From NCBI RefSeq assembly GCF_001298445.1, contig NZ_CP012036.1, positions 6,263,525-6,327,524 on the forward strand: a DNA stretch of 64,000 bases, given 5' to 3'. A model generated the notes under the pieces. The model saw nothing but the letters and a program-made list of their open reading frames with translations, was not told the origin of the DNA and ran no database searches. The position numbers and the translations under genes are program-made. This document shows, in pieces, positions 31,495 to 38,888 of this stretch (the first letter of the stretch is position 1; each line of letters begins with the position of its first letter). The DNA is from Nostoc piscinale CENA21. GTDB lineage: Bacteria > Cyanobacteriota > Cyanobacteriia > Cyanobacteriales > Nostocaceae.

Positions 31495-32400
31495 ATGAAG
31501 ACTTCGACAACTGCTTTCACCGCAAAAACTTGGACATGGCAAGGGTTTTCAATTTGCTACCAAACTCAAGGCACAACTGGGCCTGCCGTTATTTTAGTAC
31601 ATGGCTTTGGTGCTTCTGGATGGCATTGGCGTAAAAACATACCAGTACTAGCCCAAACTTGTCGGGTTTATGCTATAGATTTGCTTGGCTTCGGTGCTTC
31701 TGCCAAACCTCAGCCGGGAGAAAAAATTGCCTACACCTTAGAAATGTGGGGACAGCAAGTAGCAGACTTTTGTCGGGAAGTCGTCGGTGAACCAGCTTTT
31801 TTAGTAGGAAATTCCATTGGCTGTATTGTAGCGATGCAAGCCGCAGTCAGTTCCCCAGACATTGCCTTGGGAGTAGCATTAATTAACTGTTCCTTGCGAT
31901 TATTACATGATCGCAAACGCGCCACCTTACCTTGGACTCGGCGTGTCGGTGCGCCAATTTTACAAAGGGTATTGTCTATTAAACCAATTGGACAATTCTT
32001 TTTTAATCAAGTTGCTAAACCCAAAACAGTGCGAAAAATATTGCTGCAAGCTTATATCAATGCAGAGACAGTCACAGATGAATTAGTCGATATTCTGACA
32101 GCGCCAGCCAAAGATCCTGGTGCTGTGGCTGTGTTTTTGGCATTTACCTCATACTCCACAGGGCCGTTACCAGAAGACTTACTGCCATTATTAACTTGTC
32201 CAGCAATTATTTTATGGGGAACCGCCGACCCTTGGGAACCAGTAAATTTAGGTCGAGAGTTAGCTAATTACCCAGCAGTGCAGAAATTCATTCCCTTAGA
32301 AGGAGTAGGACATTGCCCCCAAGATGAAGCACCAGAGTTAGTCAACCCGATTTTACAAGATTGGATAGAAGAGCGATCGCAAGTTTTAAAATCTAACTAA
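31495..32400 (+). CDS. Alpha/beta-hydrolase
   Basis: This encodes 301 residues with the alpha/beta-hydrolase fold. The oxyanion region is LVHGFGASGWHW, the nucleophile elbow GNSIGC (Ser), the acid WGTADPWEP and the base GVGHCPQDE. A helical cap at about residues 130-210 separates elbow and acid. It resembles plant and cyanobacterial enzymes of the pheophytinase / haloperoxidase-like group, but the substrate is unknown. Its last 20 residues (LVN...QDWIEERSQVLKSN) are notable: the DNA for this tail recurs four more times downstream, each after a different accessory cassette. Confidence 0.85.
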   Translation: MKTSTTAFTAKTWTWQGFSICYQTQGTTGPAVILVHGFGASGWHWRKNIPVLAQTCRVYAIDLLGFGASAKPQPGEKIAYTLEMWGQQVADFCREVVGEPAFLVGNSIGCIVAMQAAVSSPDIALGVALINCSLRLLHDRKRATLPWTRRVGAPILQRVLSIKPIGQFFFNQVAKPKTVRKILLQAYINAETVTDELVDILTAPAKDPGAVAVFLAFTSYSTGPLPEDLLPLLTCPAIILWGTADPWEPVNLGRELANYPAVQKFIPLEGVGHCPQDEAPELVNPILQDWIEERSQVLKSN

Positions 32401-32404
32401 CCTG
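32338..32404 (+). repeat. Hydrolase-tail repeat, copy 1 (native gene end)
   Basis: The last 63 bases of the hydrolase gene plus CCTG. It encodes QDWIEERSQVLKSN and a TAA stop, and contains a HIP1 octamer. It is the reference for four diverged downstream copies. Confidence 0.85.
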
Positions 32405-32473
32405 AGTTGCATTTGTGCAACGTTAACAGGTGCAGGATAATAGAGATAGTTCAATTAGTATTTCTAGTCCTTC

Positions 32474-32752
32474 ATGCAGTTTGAATGGGATGAGGCAAAG
32501 AATTTAGAGAATATTCGCAAGCATGAGATTGATTTTGCCGATGTTCCTGAAATGTTTGAGAGTCCAATGCTAATTGAGCTAGACAATCGGTTTGATTATG
32601 GCGAAGACCGTTGGTTCGGTATCGGTTTTCTCGGTAACGGTGTAGCGGTTGTGGTTTGGACAGAACGACAGAATGATGTAATTCGGATCATTTCAGCACG
32701 AAGGGCAAATAGATATGAGCGGCGAAGACTTGAGCAGTACCTCTCGTACTAA
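32474..32752 (+). CDS. brnT: BrnT family type II toxin
   Basis: This encodes 92 residues. The N-terminus FEWDEAKNLENIRKHEIDFADVPEMFE and the C-terminus IRIISARRANRYERRRLEQYL are the BrnT signature (WDxxKxxxNxxKHxIxF and ISARxAxxxExxxY). BrnT is a RelE-like ribonuclease that arrests translation and is inhibited by BrnA. The brnA frame overlaps its last 38 bases. The pair is the first cassette after the hydrolase gene. Confidence 0.9.
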   Translation: MQFEWDEAKNLENIRKHEIDFADVPEMFESPMLIELDNRFDYGEDRWFGIGFLGNGVAVVVWTERQNDVIRIISARRANRYERRRLEQYLSY

Positions 32753-33020
32753 TTGGACAGCATTAGAAGCAATGGACGATGAGGGTATTGATTACTCCGA
32801 TATTCCACCATTGACAGAGGAGTTTTTTGAGAAGGCAACTCTACGAATTCCTGCAACCCAAGCACAGCATTTAGTTCAGATTGAACCTGATGTGTTGAAG
32901 TGGTTTCAAGCTCAAGATGGTGAATACAAAACGTTAATCAACTCAATCTTGCGTCAATACATTGAAAGTCATAGTAAAGTAAACACTCAGTCGTATAACA
33001 ATTCGCTGCAAGCAGACTAA
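32715..33020 (+). CDS. brnA: BrnA family antitoxin
   Basis: This encodes 101 residues. After an N-terminal acidic part (YSDIPPLTEEFFEKATLRIP), a ribbon-helix-helix-like end carries IEPDVLKWFQAQDGEYKTLINSILRQYIE, the BrnA DNA-binding signature. In the family it neutralises BrnT and represses the operon. Its frame begins inside brnT, so coupled translation is likely. Confidence 0.88.
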   Translation: MSGEDLSSTSRTNWTALEAMDDEGIDYSDIPPLTEEFFEKATLRIPATQAQHLVQIEPDVLKWFQAQDGEYKTLINSILRQYIESHSKVNTQSYNNSLQAD

Positions 33021-33062
33021 AACAAAATTTTGATGCTGAGTTTGACATTAATTGCAGCTGCT

Positions 33063-33129
33063 CAAGTGAACCATTATTTATCAGATTGGATGCAAGAGCG
33101 ATCGCAGACTCTAAAATCTAACTAACCTG
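33063..33129 (+). repeat. Hydrolase-tail repeat, copy 2
   Basis: This diverged copy closes the brnT/brnA cassette. In frame it reads a VNHYLSDWMQERSQTLKSN tail with a TAA at 33123-33125, then CCTG. The shared core is GAGCGATCGCA, with TAAAATCTAACTAACCTG at the end. Confidence 0.8.
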
Positions 33130-33197
33130 TAATTTTTTTGTAAGGTATTATAGAGTGGTTCAAAAAGTTAGCATAACGACTTGGAACCAAGGTTTTT

Positions 33198-33536
33198 ATG
33201 ACATTAGCAATTGTGGCTGAATTTGCTCCTCTGGAAGCGAATGAGGATGGGGTGGTTCTTGTGGGAAAAACCCGTGTAACTTTAGACACTGTAGTTGCTG
33301 TCTTTAATCAGGGTGCAACAGCAGAGGAAATTGCTTATCGGTATCCGTCACTGAATCTAGCCGACATTTACGCCACAATCGCTTTCTATCTCAAGCATCA
33401 AGCAGAAGTAGAAGCTTACTTGCAACAACGACAGCAGCAAGCACAAGAGGTTCGCGCCATGAACCAAGCAAGATTTGACCCAAAAGGTCTGCGCGATCGC
33501 CTGCTTGCTTGTAGAACAGAACCAGAAGCATGTTAA
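33198..33536 (+). CDS. DUF433 family protein (antitoxin of DUF433/DUF5615 pair)
   Basis: This encodes 112 residues. The DUF433 segment GKTRVTLDTVVAVFNQGATAEEIAYRYPSLNLADIYATIAFYLKH is the helix-turn-helix core that matches HTH-type antitoxins. It overlaps the DUF5615 gene by 7 bases, as normal for this toxin-antitoxin pair. The C-terminus is a Gln-rich helix. Family knowledge indicates it binds the partner and its own promoter. Confidence 0.85.
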   Translation: MTLAIVAEFAPLEANEDGVVLVGKTRVTLDTVVAVFNQGATAEEIAYRYPSLNLADIYATIAFYLKHQAEVEAYLQQRQQQAQEVRAMNQARFDPKGLRDRLLACRTEPEAC

Positions 33537-33880
33537 AGCTGCTGATTGATGAGAACTTCGATAACACAATCATTCGAGGATTATTTCGTCGTAATCCGAC
33601 ACTCGATATAGTTCGTGTGCAAGATGTCGGATTGTCAGGCAAAGATGATCCAACTATCTTGGAGTGGGCAGCCCAAGAAGAGCGTATTCTGCTTACTCAT
33701 GATGTCGCTACGATTACTCGTTATGCCTATGATCGCGTGAGGCAAGGTCAGTCTATGCCAGGGGTTATCGAAATTAGCACAGATGCTCCAATCGGGCAAG
33801 TGATTGAAGATGTTCTCGTACTTGTAGAGTGTAGTCAGGCGGGAGAGTTGGAAGGTCAAATTCAGTATCTCCCGTGGTGA
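33530..33880 (+). CDS. DUF5615 PIN-like toxin
   Basis: This encodes 116 residues. DUF5615 features are LLIDENFDNTIIRGLFRR at the start, with the acid, DVGLSGKDDPTILEWAAQEERILLTHDVAT in the middle and IEISTDAPIGQVIEDVLVL near the end. The family is a small PIN-like ribonuclease. With the overlapping DUF433 gene it forms a type II module, the second cassette. Confidence 0.85.
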   Translation: MLKLLIDENFDNTIIRGLFRRNPTLDIVRVQDVGLSGKDDPTILEWAAQEERILLTHDVATITRYAYDRVRQGQSMPGVIEISTDAPIGQVIEDVLVLVECSQAGELEGQIQYLPW

Positions 33881-33954
33881 AGCGGACAGTATACAGTATA
33901 AAGTATTAACGCTTTCTTTGTTTCGGCTATATCTGCCGCCGCTCACTTTAGATG

Positions 33955-34021
33955 TTAGTCAATGGAATTGCACAGGATTGGATCAGGGAGCGATCGCAAA
34001 TTTTAAAATCTAACTAACCTG
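33955..34021 (+). repeat. Hydrolase-tail repeat, copy 3
   Basis: This starts TTAGTCAATGGA and in frame encodes an LVNGIAQDWIRERSQ tail ending in KSN and TAA at 34015-34017, then CCTG. It closes the DUF433/DUF5615 cassette. Confidence 0.85.
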
Positions 34022-34102
34022 CGCGGTAGCTCTAAATACAAAGGTACTCTGCCTTTCCGGGAAAGCTATAATTTTCTCAAGGGTAGAGAAGTTCAAAGGG
34101 TT

Positions 34103-34303
34103 ATGTCCAATCTGGAGCAAATCGAAGCGGCAATCCTTTCGTTGCCATCAAGTGAGTTTGAGAAATTAAGGCTGTGGTTTCTTGATTTAGACTACGAACG
34201 CTGGGACGAGCAGATAGAACAAGACATCGAAGATGGTAAATTAGAGGCGCTTGCTCAAGAGGCGATCGCTGAGTTTGAAGCAGGGCATTGTCGAGAAATT
34301 TAA
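34103..34303 (+). CDS. Small antitoxin-like protein
   Basis: This encodes 66 acidic residues: EQIEAAILSLPSSEFEKLRLWFLDLDYERWDEQIEQDIEDGKLEALAQEAIAEFEAG. This is the short helix-loop-helix pattern found with many cyanobacterial ParE/RelE-like toxins. Its TAA shares a base with the ATG of the next gene (TAATG). It is probably the antitoxin of the third cassette. Confidence 0.8.
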   Translation: MSNLEQIEAAILSLPSSEFEKLRLWFLDLDYERWDEQIEQDIEDGKLEALAQEAIAEFEAGHCREI

Positions 34304-34563
34304 TGCACTATACAACGCGACGGTTTTGGCAATGCTACAACGCCTTACCTGAAAGTGTTCAGCAGTCAGCAGATGAATGCTACAAGTTGCTCAAAGTTGA
34401 CCCATCTCATCCGTCCTTGCATTTCAAGAAGTTGGGCAACAAGTATTGGTCAGTTCGTGCAGGGTTAAGTTACCGAGCTTTGGGTGTTGAAGTCGAAAAT
34501 GGGATTTCCTGGTTTTGGATTGGAACACATACAGAGTATGACAAGTTGATTAGCAACTTTTAG
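34303..34563 (+). CDS. ParE/RelE-like toxin
   Basis: This encodes 86 residues from the ATG at 34303 (MHYTTRRFWQCYNALPESVQ). The RelE/ParE-like fold is supported by LKVDPSHPSLHFKKLGNKYWSVRAGLSYRALGVEVENGISWFWIGTHTEYDKLI, with the usual YRAL strand and the final GTHxEYD. Members inhibit gyrase or cleave mRNA; the sequence does not tell which. Coupled to the antitoxin gene by a one-base overlap. Confidence 0.82.
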   Translation: MHYTTRRFWQCYNALPESVQQSADECYKLLKVDPSHPSLHFKKLGNKYWSVRAGLSYRALGVEVENGISWFWIGTHTEYDKLISNF

Positions 34564-34579
34564 AGCAGCATAACCTTTA

Positions 34580-34643
34580 TTAGTCAATGGAATTTTACAG
34601 GATTGGATACAGGAGCGATCGCAAGTTTTAAAATCTAGCTAAC
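34580..34643 (+). repeat. Hydrolase-tail repeat, copy 4
   Basis: In frame this encodes an LVNGILQDWIQERSQ tail ending KSS with TAA at 34640-34642. It ends AGCTAACAGG where copies 1 to 3 have AACTAACCTG. It closes the ParE-like cassette. Confidence 0.85.
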
Positions 34644-34730
34644 AGGCGATCGGTAACTGCTGACTAGGAAAATTAAACACATAAGCAACTCGTCTCAGAC
34701 AAAGAGAGTTTCGGTTTTAAAGATTATGCC

Positions 34731-34898
34731 TGTTCATATCTAGCCCCCTTGTCTCTCAGAAGCAGAGGAAAATGATAGGCAAAGCTATTTGAGATAAATC
34801 CATTCATGTCTAGCCCCCTTGTCTCTCAGAAGTAGAGGAAAATGATAGGCAAAGCTATTTGAGATAAATCCATTCATGTCTAGCCCACTTGTCTCTCA
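34731..34898. repeat. Two and a half tandem copies of a 70-bp repeat upstream of Fic gene
   Basis: TAGCCCCCTTGTCTCTCAGA recurs at 34741 and 34811 at an exact 70-base period, with AGTAGAGGAAAATGATAGGC in between. A third, partial copy with TAGCCCACTTGTCTCTCA starts at 34881. Copies differ by only one or two bases, so the duplication is recent. They lie just before the Fic start. Confidence 0.8.
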
Positions 34899-34955
34899 TT
34901 TTTTAATAAATATTGATATCTATGTTATTTGACGTTAATATACAAGCATATATTA

Positions 34956-36110
34956 ATGTCAAATCAGAGCGACTGGGGGTGTAGAGCAGTGGAACTCAAT
35001 CTAGATAACGCAGTAAACTACCACTACGGTAAATTTCCACCGGGTCGTCTAGATTATGAAAAATTTATAGCGTCATTAGTGAAAGCAACTGATGCTGTCG
35101 CTCGATATGACCAGATGCTAAAAAATATGCACAATAGTGAAATACTCTTAGCACCTCTAAGGAACCAAGAAGCCGTTATATCCTCAAGAATGGAAGGCAC
35201 CGTTAGTACAATGGATGAGATTCTAAAGTACGAAGCAGATCATGATGACAAATTAGAAGTTTCCCCAAATGTTAGATCGGAAGTTATAGAGACTCTACTT
35301 TATCAAAGAGCACTAAAGTCAGTTCAGAAAATGATGAAAGACGGCTATCCTCTTTCTCTATTTTTGATAAAAACGATTCATGAGAGGTTGTTATGGTTTG
35401 GTCGAGGATCATCAAAGTCACCAGGTGAATTTAAGAAAGAGCAAAATTACATAGCAGACACATTAAAAAGGAATATATTGTTTGTTCCAATTAGTCCTGA
35501 AAAGCTACAGGATGGGTTGGATGAACTATTTAAATATATTGACCACAGCGACCATCCAATATTAGTGAAAACTGCTATAACGCATGTTGAATTCGAGGCA
35601 TTACATCCCTTTAAGGATGGCAATGGACGCATAGGTAGAATGTTAATTACGTTAATGCTATGGTTCTTTGGAACAATATCAGAGCCTCATTTCTACATTA
35701 GTGGTTATTTAGAGGAAAACAAAGGTTTATATATAGATGCTATGCGAAATGTTTCTGAAAATAATGACTGGGAAGGATGGAGTAACTTCTTTCTAGAAGC
35801 AATTGAACAACAGGCAATTAGAAATCTTGAGATTGCGGAAAATATAAGTCAGTTATACGAAAAAATGAAAAATATATTTTCAGAAAATCTATCCTCAAAA
35901 TGGAGTCTAAATGCTCTTGATTTTGTATTTACGAATCCAGTCTTCAGGAACAATAAATTCACAACTAACAGTGGTATTCCACCTGCCACTGCTGCAAGAT
36001 TCACTAGAATACTTCTGGAAAAAAATCTTCTTACGACACTGGAAGAAGCATCTGGAAGAAGACCAGCCCTATACTCTTTTGAACCACTAATGGAACTTGT
36101 TAGAGTTTAG
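34956..36110 (+). CDS. Fic family AMP-transferase-like protein
   Basis: This encodes 384 residues from the ATG at 34956; an upstream TTG at 34929 is less likely. The Fic core motif HPFKDGNGRIGR (H217 to R228) is intact. The N-terminal inhibitory helix motif (S76-x3-E80-G81) is also present, so it is auto-inhibited (class II-like). A winged helix-turn-helix makes up the C-terminal part (about 300-380: TNSGIPPATAARFTRILLEKNLLTTLEEASGRRPALYSF). Fic proteins attach AMP or another nucleotide part to target proteins. It is the fourth cassette. The GC content is lower than in host genes around it, suggesting transfer. Confidence 0.88.
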   Translation: MSNQSDWGCRAVELNLDNAVNYHYGKFPPGRLDYEKFIASLVKATDAVARYDQMLKNMHNSEILLAPLRNQEAVISSRMEGTVSTMDEILKYEADHDDKLEVSPNVRSEVIETLLYQRALKSVQKMMKDGYPLSLFLIKTIHERLLWFGRGSSKSPGEFKKEQNYIADTLKRNILFVPISPEKLQDGLDELFKYIDHSDHPILVKTAITHVEFEALHPFKDGNGRIGRMLITLMLWFFGTISEPHFYISGYLEENKGLYIDAMRNVSENNDWEGWSNFFLEAIEQQAIRNLEIAENISQLYEKMKNIFSENLSSKWSLNALDFVFTNPVFRNNKFTTNSGIPPATAARFTRILLEKNLLTTLEEASGRRPALYSFEPLMELVRV

Positions 36111-36202
36111 TATAAAATGTGCCTAGAAATCAAGCTACACCAGAACGTAACAGGTTAACCTGCTGAGTTACCAAGGTTATTTGCGTTCGGTGAGCGTAAC
36201 CA

Positions 36203-36253
36203 TTAGTCAATGGAATTGTACAGGATTGGATCAGGGAGCGATCGCAAGTTTTA
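36203..36253 (+). repeat. Hydrolase-tail repeat, copy 5 (truncated)
   Basis: It starts ATTAGTCAATGGA and reads an LVNGIVQDWIRERSQ tail, but breaks after CAAGTTTTA, before the stop. It lies between the Fic gene and the HEPN-like gene. Confidence 0.8.
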
Positions 36254-36293
36254 CTTCACTCTCACAAAGCTCAAGAGTGATTAGGGCTACTAT

Positions 36294-37043
36294 ATGAGTG
36301 ATTCGAGTTATATTACATACACCACAATGAGTGAATCTGAAGATATACATGAAATTTCCACGCAAGGAGAGTCCTTTTCAACAGAGTTATCATTCAAATG
36401 GATAAATCCCACTCCTATTGAAGCGGGGGAATTGATAGCTCCTGCAAGGCTGTCATCTGAGGCAGCCCGAATATTTGCAGCGTTACACCTTATATTAAAA
36501 GACCTAACGTTTGCTGAAGAATGTTGGAAGGCTGCGGACGATATCGGAATACCAGATAATAAAAACCTCCACTCAAAAGCATTGATATTCTCAGGAGTAG
36601 TTGGTTACGCACGCTGCTTCAAATCTGGAGTTCGGGCGCTTAAGCTTACCCCGACATATTTATATAATAAAGGAGTTCCCTTCGACAACGAGATCCACGA
36701 TTACCTCATTGCATTGCGGGACAAGCACGTTGCACATTCGGTGAACGACTTTGAGCAGTGTGAAGCTGTCGCAATAGTGATAGGAAAACCTGACACTGGA
36801 TGGCGTGACGGTAGCGGAATTGGAGTAGTCAAACAGCGTTCAGTTGGAATATCACGGACACTCGTTCAAAGGGCAATATCGCACATAAACAGTCTATGCC
36901 AGTTCCTTGAAACAGAACTATCAGCCCAGCGTGTTGCTATTTATGCAGAGTTTAAAGCAAATTTTGAAAAGACCGGAAAGTGGGAGATGACTCCAATTAT
37001 AAAGTTGTCAGATCGCAGCAAGATTACGGAACGACGTAGTTGA
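36294..37043 (+). CDS. HEPN-like protein, possible abortive-infection type RNase
   Basis: This encodes 249 residues of unassigned family. The segment LIALRDKHVAHSVND is like the R-D-x-x-x-A-H catalytic signature of HEPN-domain RNases (AbiU2-like and related). Surrounding helices (ARIFAALHLILKDLTFAEECW and KALIFSGVVGYARCFKSG) fit a four-helix HEPN bundle. No partner toxin or antitoxin lies next to it. It follows the last hydrolase-tail copy, so it may be a fifth cassette. The RNase function is an inference from one motif. Confidence 0.5.
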   Translation: MSDSSYITYTTMSESEDIHEISTQGESFSTELSFKWINPTPIEAGELIAPARLSSEAARIFAALHLILKDLTFAEECWKAADDIGIPDNKNLHSKALIFSGVVGYARCFKSGVRALKLTPTYLYNKGVPFDNEIHDYLIALRDKHVAHSVNDFEQCEAVAIVIGKPDTGWRDGSGIGVVKQRSVGISRTLVQRAISHINSLCQFLETELSAQRVAIYAEFKANFEKTGKWEMTPIIKLSDRSKITERRS

Positions 37044-37142
37044 TGCTCATAAGTAGGGAACCTAACCATTCGAGCAGAGCGGACTGCTGAAAGATATTGG
37101 TATATTACGAGAGGTTACTGGCCGTCGAGCCAGTGAACCGGT

Positions 37143-37173
37143 CATCCTCTCTGCGCCTCTGCGCCTCTGCGTG
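37143..37173. repeat. Dispersed cyanobacterial repeat (CTCTGCGCCTCTGCG type)
   Basis: This contains three tandem short motifs CTCTGCGC-CTCTGCGC-CTCTGCGTGA. A very similar stretch lies at 46482-46514 in this window. Such repeats are widely scattered in filamentous cyanobacteria. Confidence 0.6.
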
Positions 37174-37258
37174 ATATTTCTTACCATTGATTGAAGACAA
37201 ACTCACCTCACATCAGCAAACTGAAGTGGTACGCGCAAGGATAAAATCAGGCGAAACC

Positions 37259-37696
37259 ATGAACAGACGTAAGGAACTCTTTCGTGTCATCTTGGCAATA
37301 TCAATCATCATCGTCGGTATTACACATTTTGTACTACCGCAACCTTACGTGAAAATCATGCCGCCACAACTGCCCTATCCTTTAGGATTAGTTTATCTAA
37401 GTGGCTTTTATGAGATTTTAGGTGGTATTGGGTTATTAGTTCCGCCAGTGAGTCAAGCCGCAGCTTGGGGACTAGTGATGCTATTTATTGCTGTGTTCCC
37501 TGCTAATATCAACATGGCAGTTAATCATATTAAAATTGAAACCATACCCTATTCAGATTCAACTTGGGTTCAAGCAATTAGATTGCCATTACAAGCAGTG
37601 TTAATCGCTTGGGCTTGGTGGTATACAAGACCTTCAGATAAAGAAATCCAAGCTTCGTTAATTCCTAAATCACTCATTCCCAAAGAATTAGACTAG
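37259..37696 (+). CDS. DoxX-like membrane protein
   Basis: This encodes 145 residues from the ATG at 37259 (MNRRKELFRVILAISIIIVGITHF). Four hydrophobic segments are seen: near the N-terminus, GLVYLSGFYEILGGIGLLVPP, AAAWGLVMLFIAVFPANINMA and AIRLPLQAVLIAWAWWY. FYEILGGIGLL is a DoxX/DoxD hallmark. Members are small integral membrane proteins; their function is not settled. The next gene begins 17 bases after the stop, so co-transcription is likely. Confidence 0.75.
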   Translation: MNRRKELFRVILAISIIIVGITHFVLPQPYVKIMPPQLPYPLGLVYLSGFYEILGGIGLLVPPVSQAAAWGLVMLFIAVFPANINMAVNHIKIETIPYSDSTWVQAIRLPLQAVLIAWAWWYTRPSDKEIQASLIPKSLIPKELD

Positions 37697-37712
37697 TAGA
37701 TTGATCAATACT

Positions 37713-38207
37713 ATGAGTACATCACAAACAGTCCAACAATTAAAAGTAGAATTAATTACCCCCGAAAATTTTCAGGGTTATGGACAGGTAATTTTTGCTA
37801 GTAAAGATGGTAAAGCTTTTGATGCGGAAGATGCCCAATTAAACCTGCAAAATGGCACTCCAAGATTTTATATAATGCGTTTAGAAAAGCGCGGACGTAA
37901 GTTTAATAAAATTACACGTCATATAAAATGTACTCAATGTTTAGGTTCCTTAGAAGGCAAAGATTGGTTTATTGCCGTGTGTCCTCCTCATAATGAATTA
38001 GATGAACCAGTTTTATCAGAAATAGCTGCTTTTCGGATTCCTGGGAATTGTTTTATTAAATTAAACGAGGGAACTTGGCACGCTGGCCCTTATTTTGATC
38101 ATGAAGTTGTAGATTTTTATAATTTAGAACTGGCTGATACAAATGTGGTAGATCATTTCACCCATGATTTTCGCCAAAGTCATCAGTTAGAATTTGAGAT
38201 GGTGTAA
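37713..38207 (+). CDS. Ureidoglycolate lyase family protein
   Basis: This encodes 164 residues from the ATG at 37713. The fold-like pattern is that of ureidoglycolate lyase (AllA family): ELITPENFQGYGQVI, RFYIMRLEKRG, ITRHIKCTQCLGSLEGKDWFIAVCPP, FRIPGNCFIKLNEGTWHAGPYF and VVDFYNLELADTNVVDHFT. Ureidoglycolate lyase cleaves ureidoglycolate to glyoxylate and urea in allantoin catabolism. No other allantoin genes are nearby, so the actual role here is uncertain. Confidence 0.75.
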   Translation: MSTSQTVQQLKVELITPENFQGYGQVIFASKDGKAFDAEDAQLNLQNGTPRFYIMRLEKRGRKFNKITRHIKCTQCLGSLEGKDWFIAVCPPHNELDEPVLSEIAAFRIPGNCFIKLNEGTWHAGPYFDHEVVDFYNLELADTNVVDHFTHDFRQSHQLEFEMV

Positions 38208-38235
38208 GTAATTTATCGGCGGTTAATTAATCTTT

Positions 38236-38871
38236 ATGACTACACCACACCGTCCCTCAATTCTCAAGCCAGATGAAACTTACACTTTTCGCAAATATTT
38301 TGATTTAAGATTTGCTCCAGCAGATATTCTGCGTGAGTTAGGAGCAAGTTTAACTAAAGGTACAATTAACTTACCAAAAACTACACAAGCAATCACCAGA
38401 TTAACCAGCCTTCAAGAACGATTAGAGGAAGCAATAACTCGTGTTAGCCTCACAAGTGAAGCTGCAAGAAGAGAAGTTTTAATTGCTCCTATTTTATTAG
38501 AAGTTGCACATATTACCGAAGCATTAATTAACATTGAATACACTATAGAAATTAACCAATTTCTGCGCGGTGATTTAGATTATTATTTGCAATCTCAACA
38601 TCCAATATTAGTTGTTGAAGCAAAACAAGCAGATTTGACAAGAGGATTTACACAACTTGCGGTTGAGTTAATTGCGCTAGATTCATGGGTAGAATCTGAT
38701 GAACCTGTATTATATGGTGCAGTGACAACAGGAGATATTTGGCAGTTTGGTAGCTTTCAAAGAGTTAGTCGGATTGTAACTCAAGACCTAATGCTTTATC
38801 GAGTCCCGACTGATTTGGAAATATTAATGCAAATTCTAGTAGGAATTTTGTCAAAAACCAATAATAATTAA
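38236..38871 (+). CDS. Restriction-endonuclease-like (PD-(D/E)XK-type) hypothetical protein
   Basis: This encodes 211 residues of a family common in cyanobacteria. Residues 85-140 carry EVAHITEALINIEYTIEINQFLRGDLDYYLQSQHPILVVEAKQADLTRG, which fits the D-x-n-E-x-K core of the nuclease fold (D in GDLDYYL, E and K in VEAKQ). The rest is helical. A DNA-nuclease fold is suggested, but no partner methylase or helicase lies near, and whether it is active is unknown. Confidence 0.55.
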   Translation: MTTPHRPSILKPDETYTFRKYFDLRFAPADILRELGASLTKGTINLPKTTQAITRLTSLQERLEEAITRVSLTSEAARREVLIAPILLEVAHITEALINIEYTIEINQFLRGDLDYYLQSQHPILVVEAKQADLTRGFTQLAVELIALDSWVESDEPVLYGAVTTGDIWQFGSFQRVSRIVTQDLMLYRVPTDLEILMQILVGILSKTNNN

Positions 38872-38888
38872 ACACATCCCTCTTTCAT

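Noticed and set aside
34731..34898. CRISPR-like array
   Set aside because: The 70-base copies are contiguous with no unique spacers and no cas genes are near; it is a tandem duplication.
32338..36253. Integron attC sites
   Set aside because: GTTAGAT on the minus strand fits a core-site consensus, but there is no paired inverted core, no integron integrase in view, and the repeats encode a protein tail. Recorded as a different kind of site.
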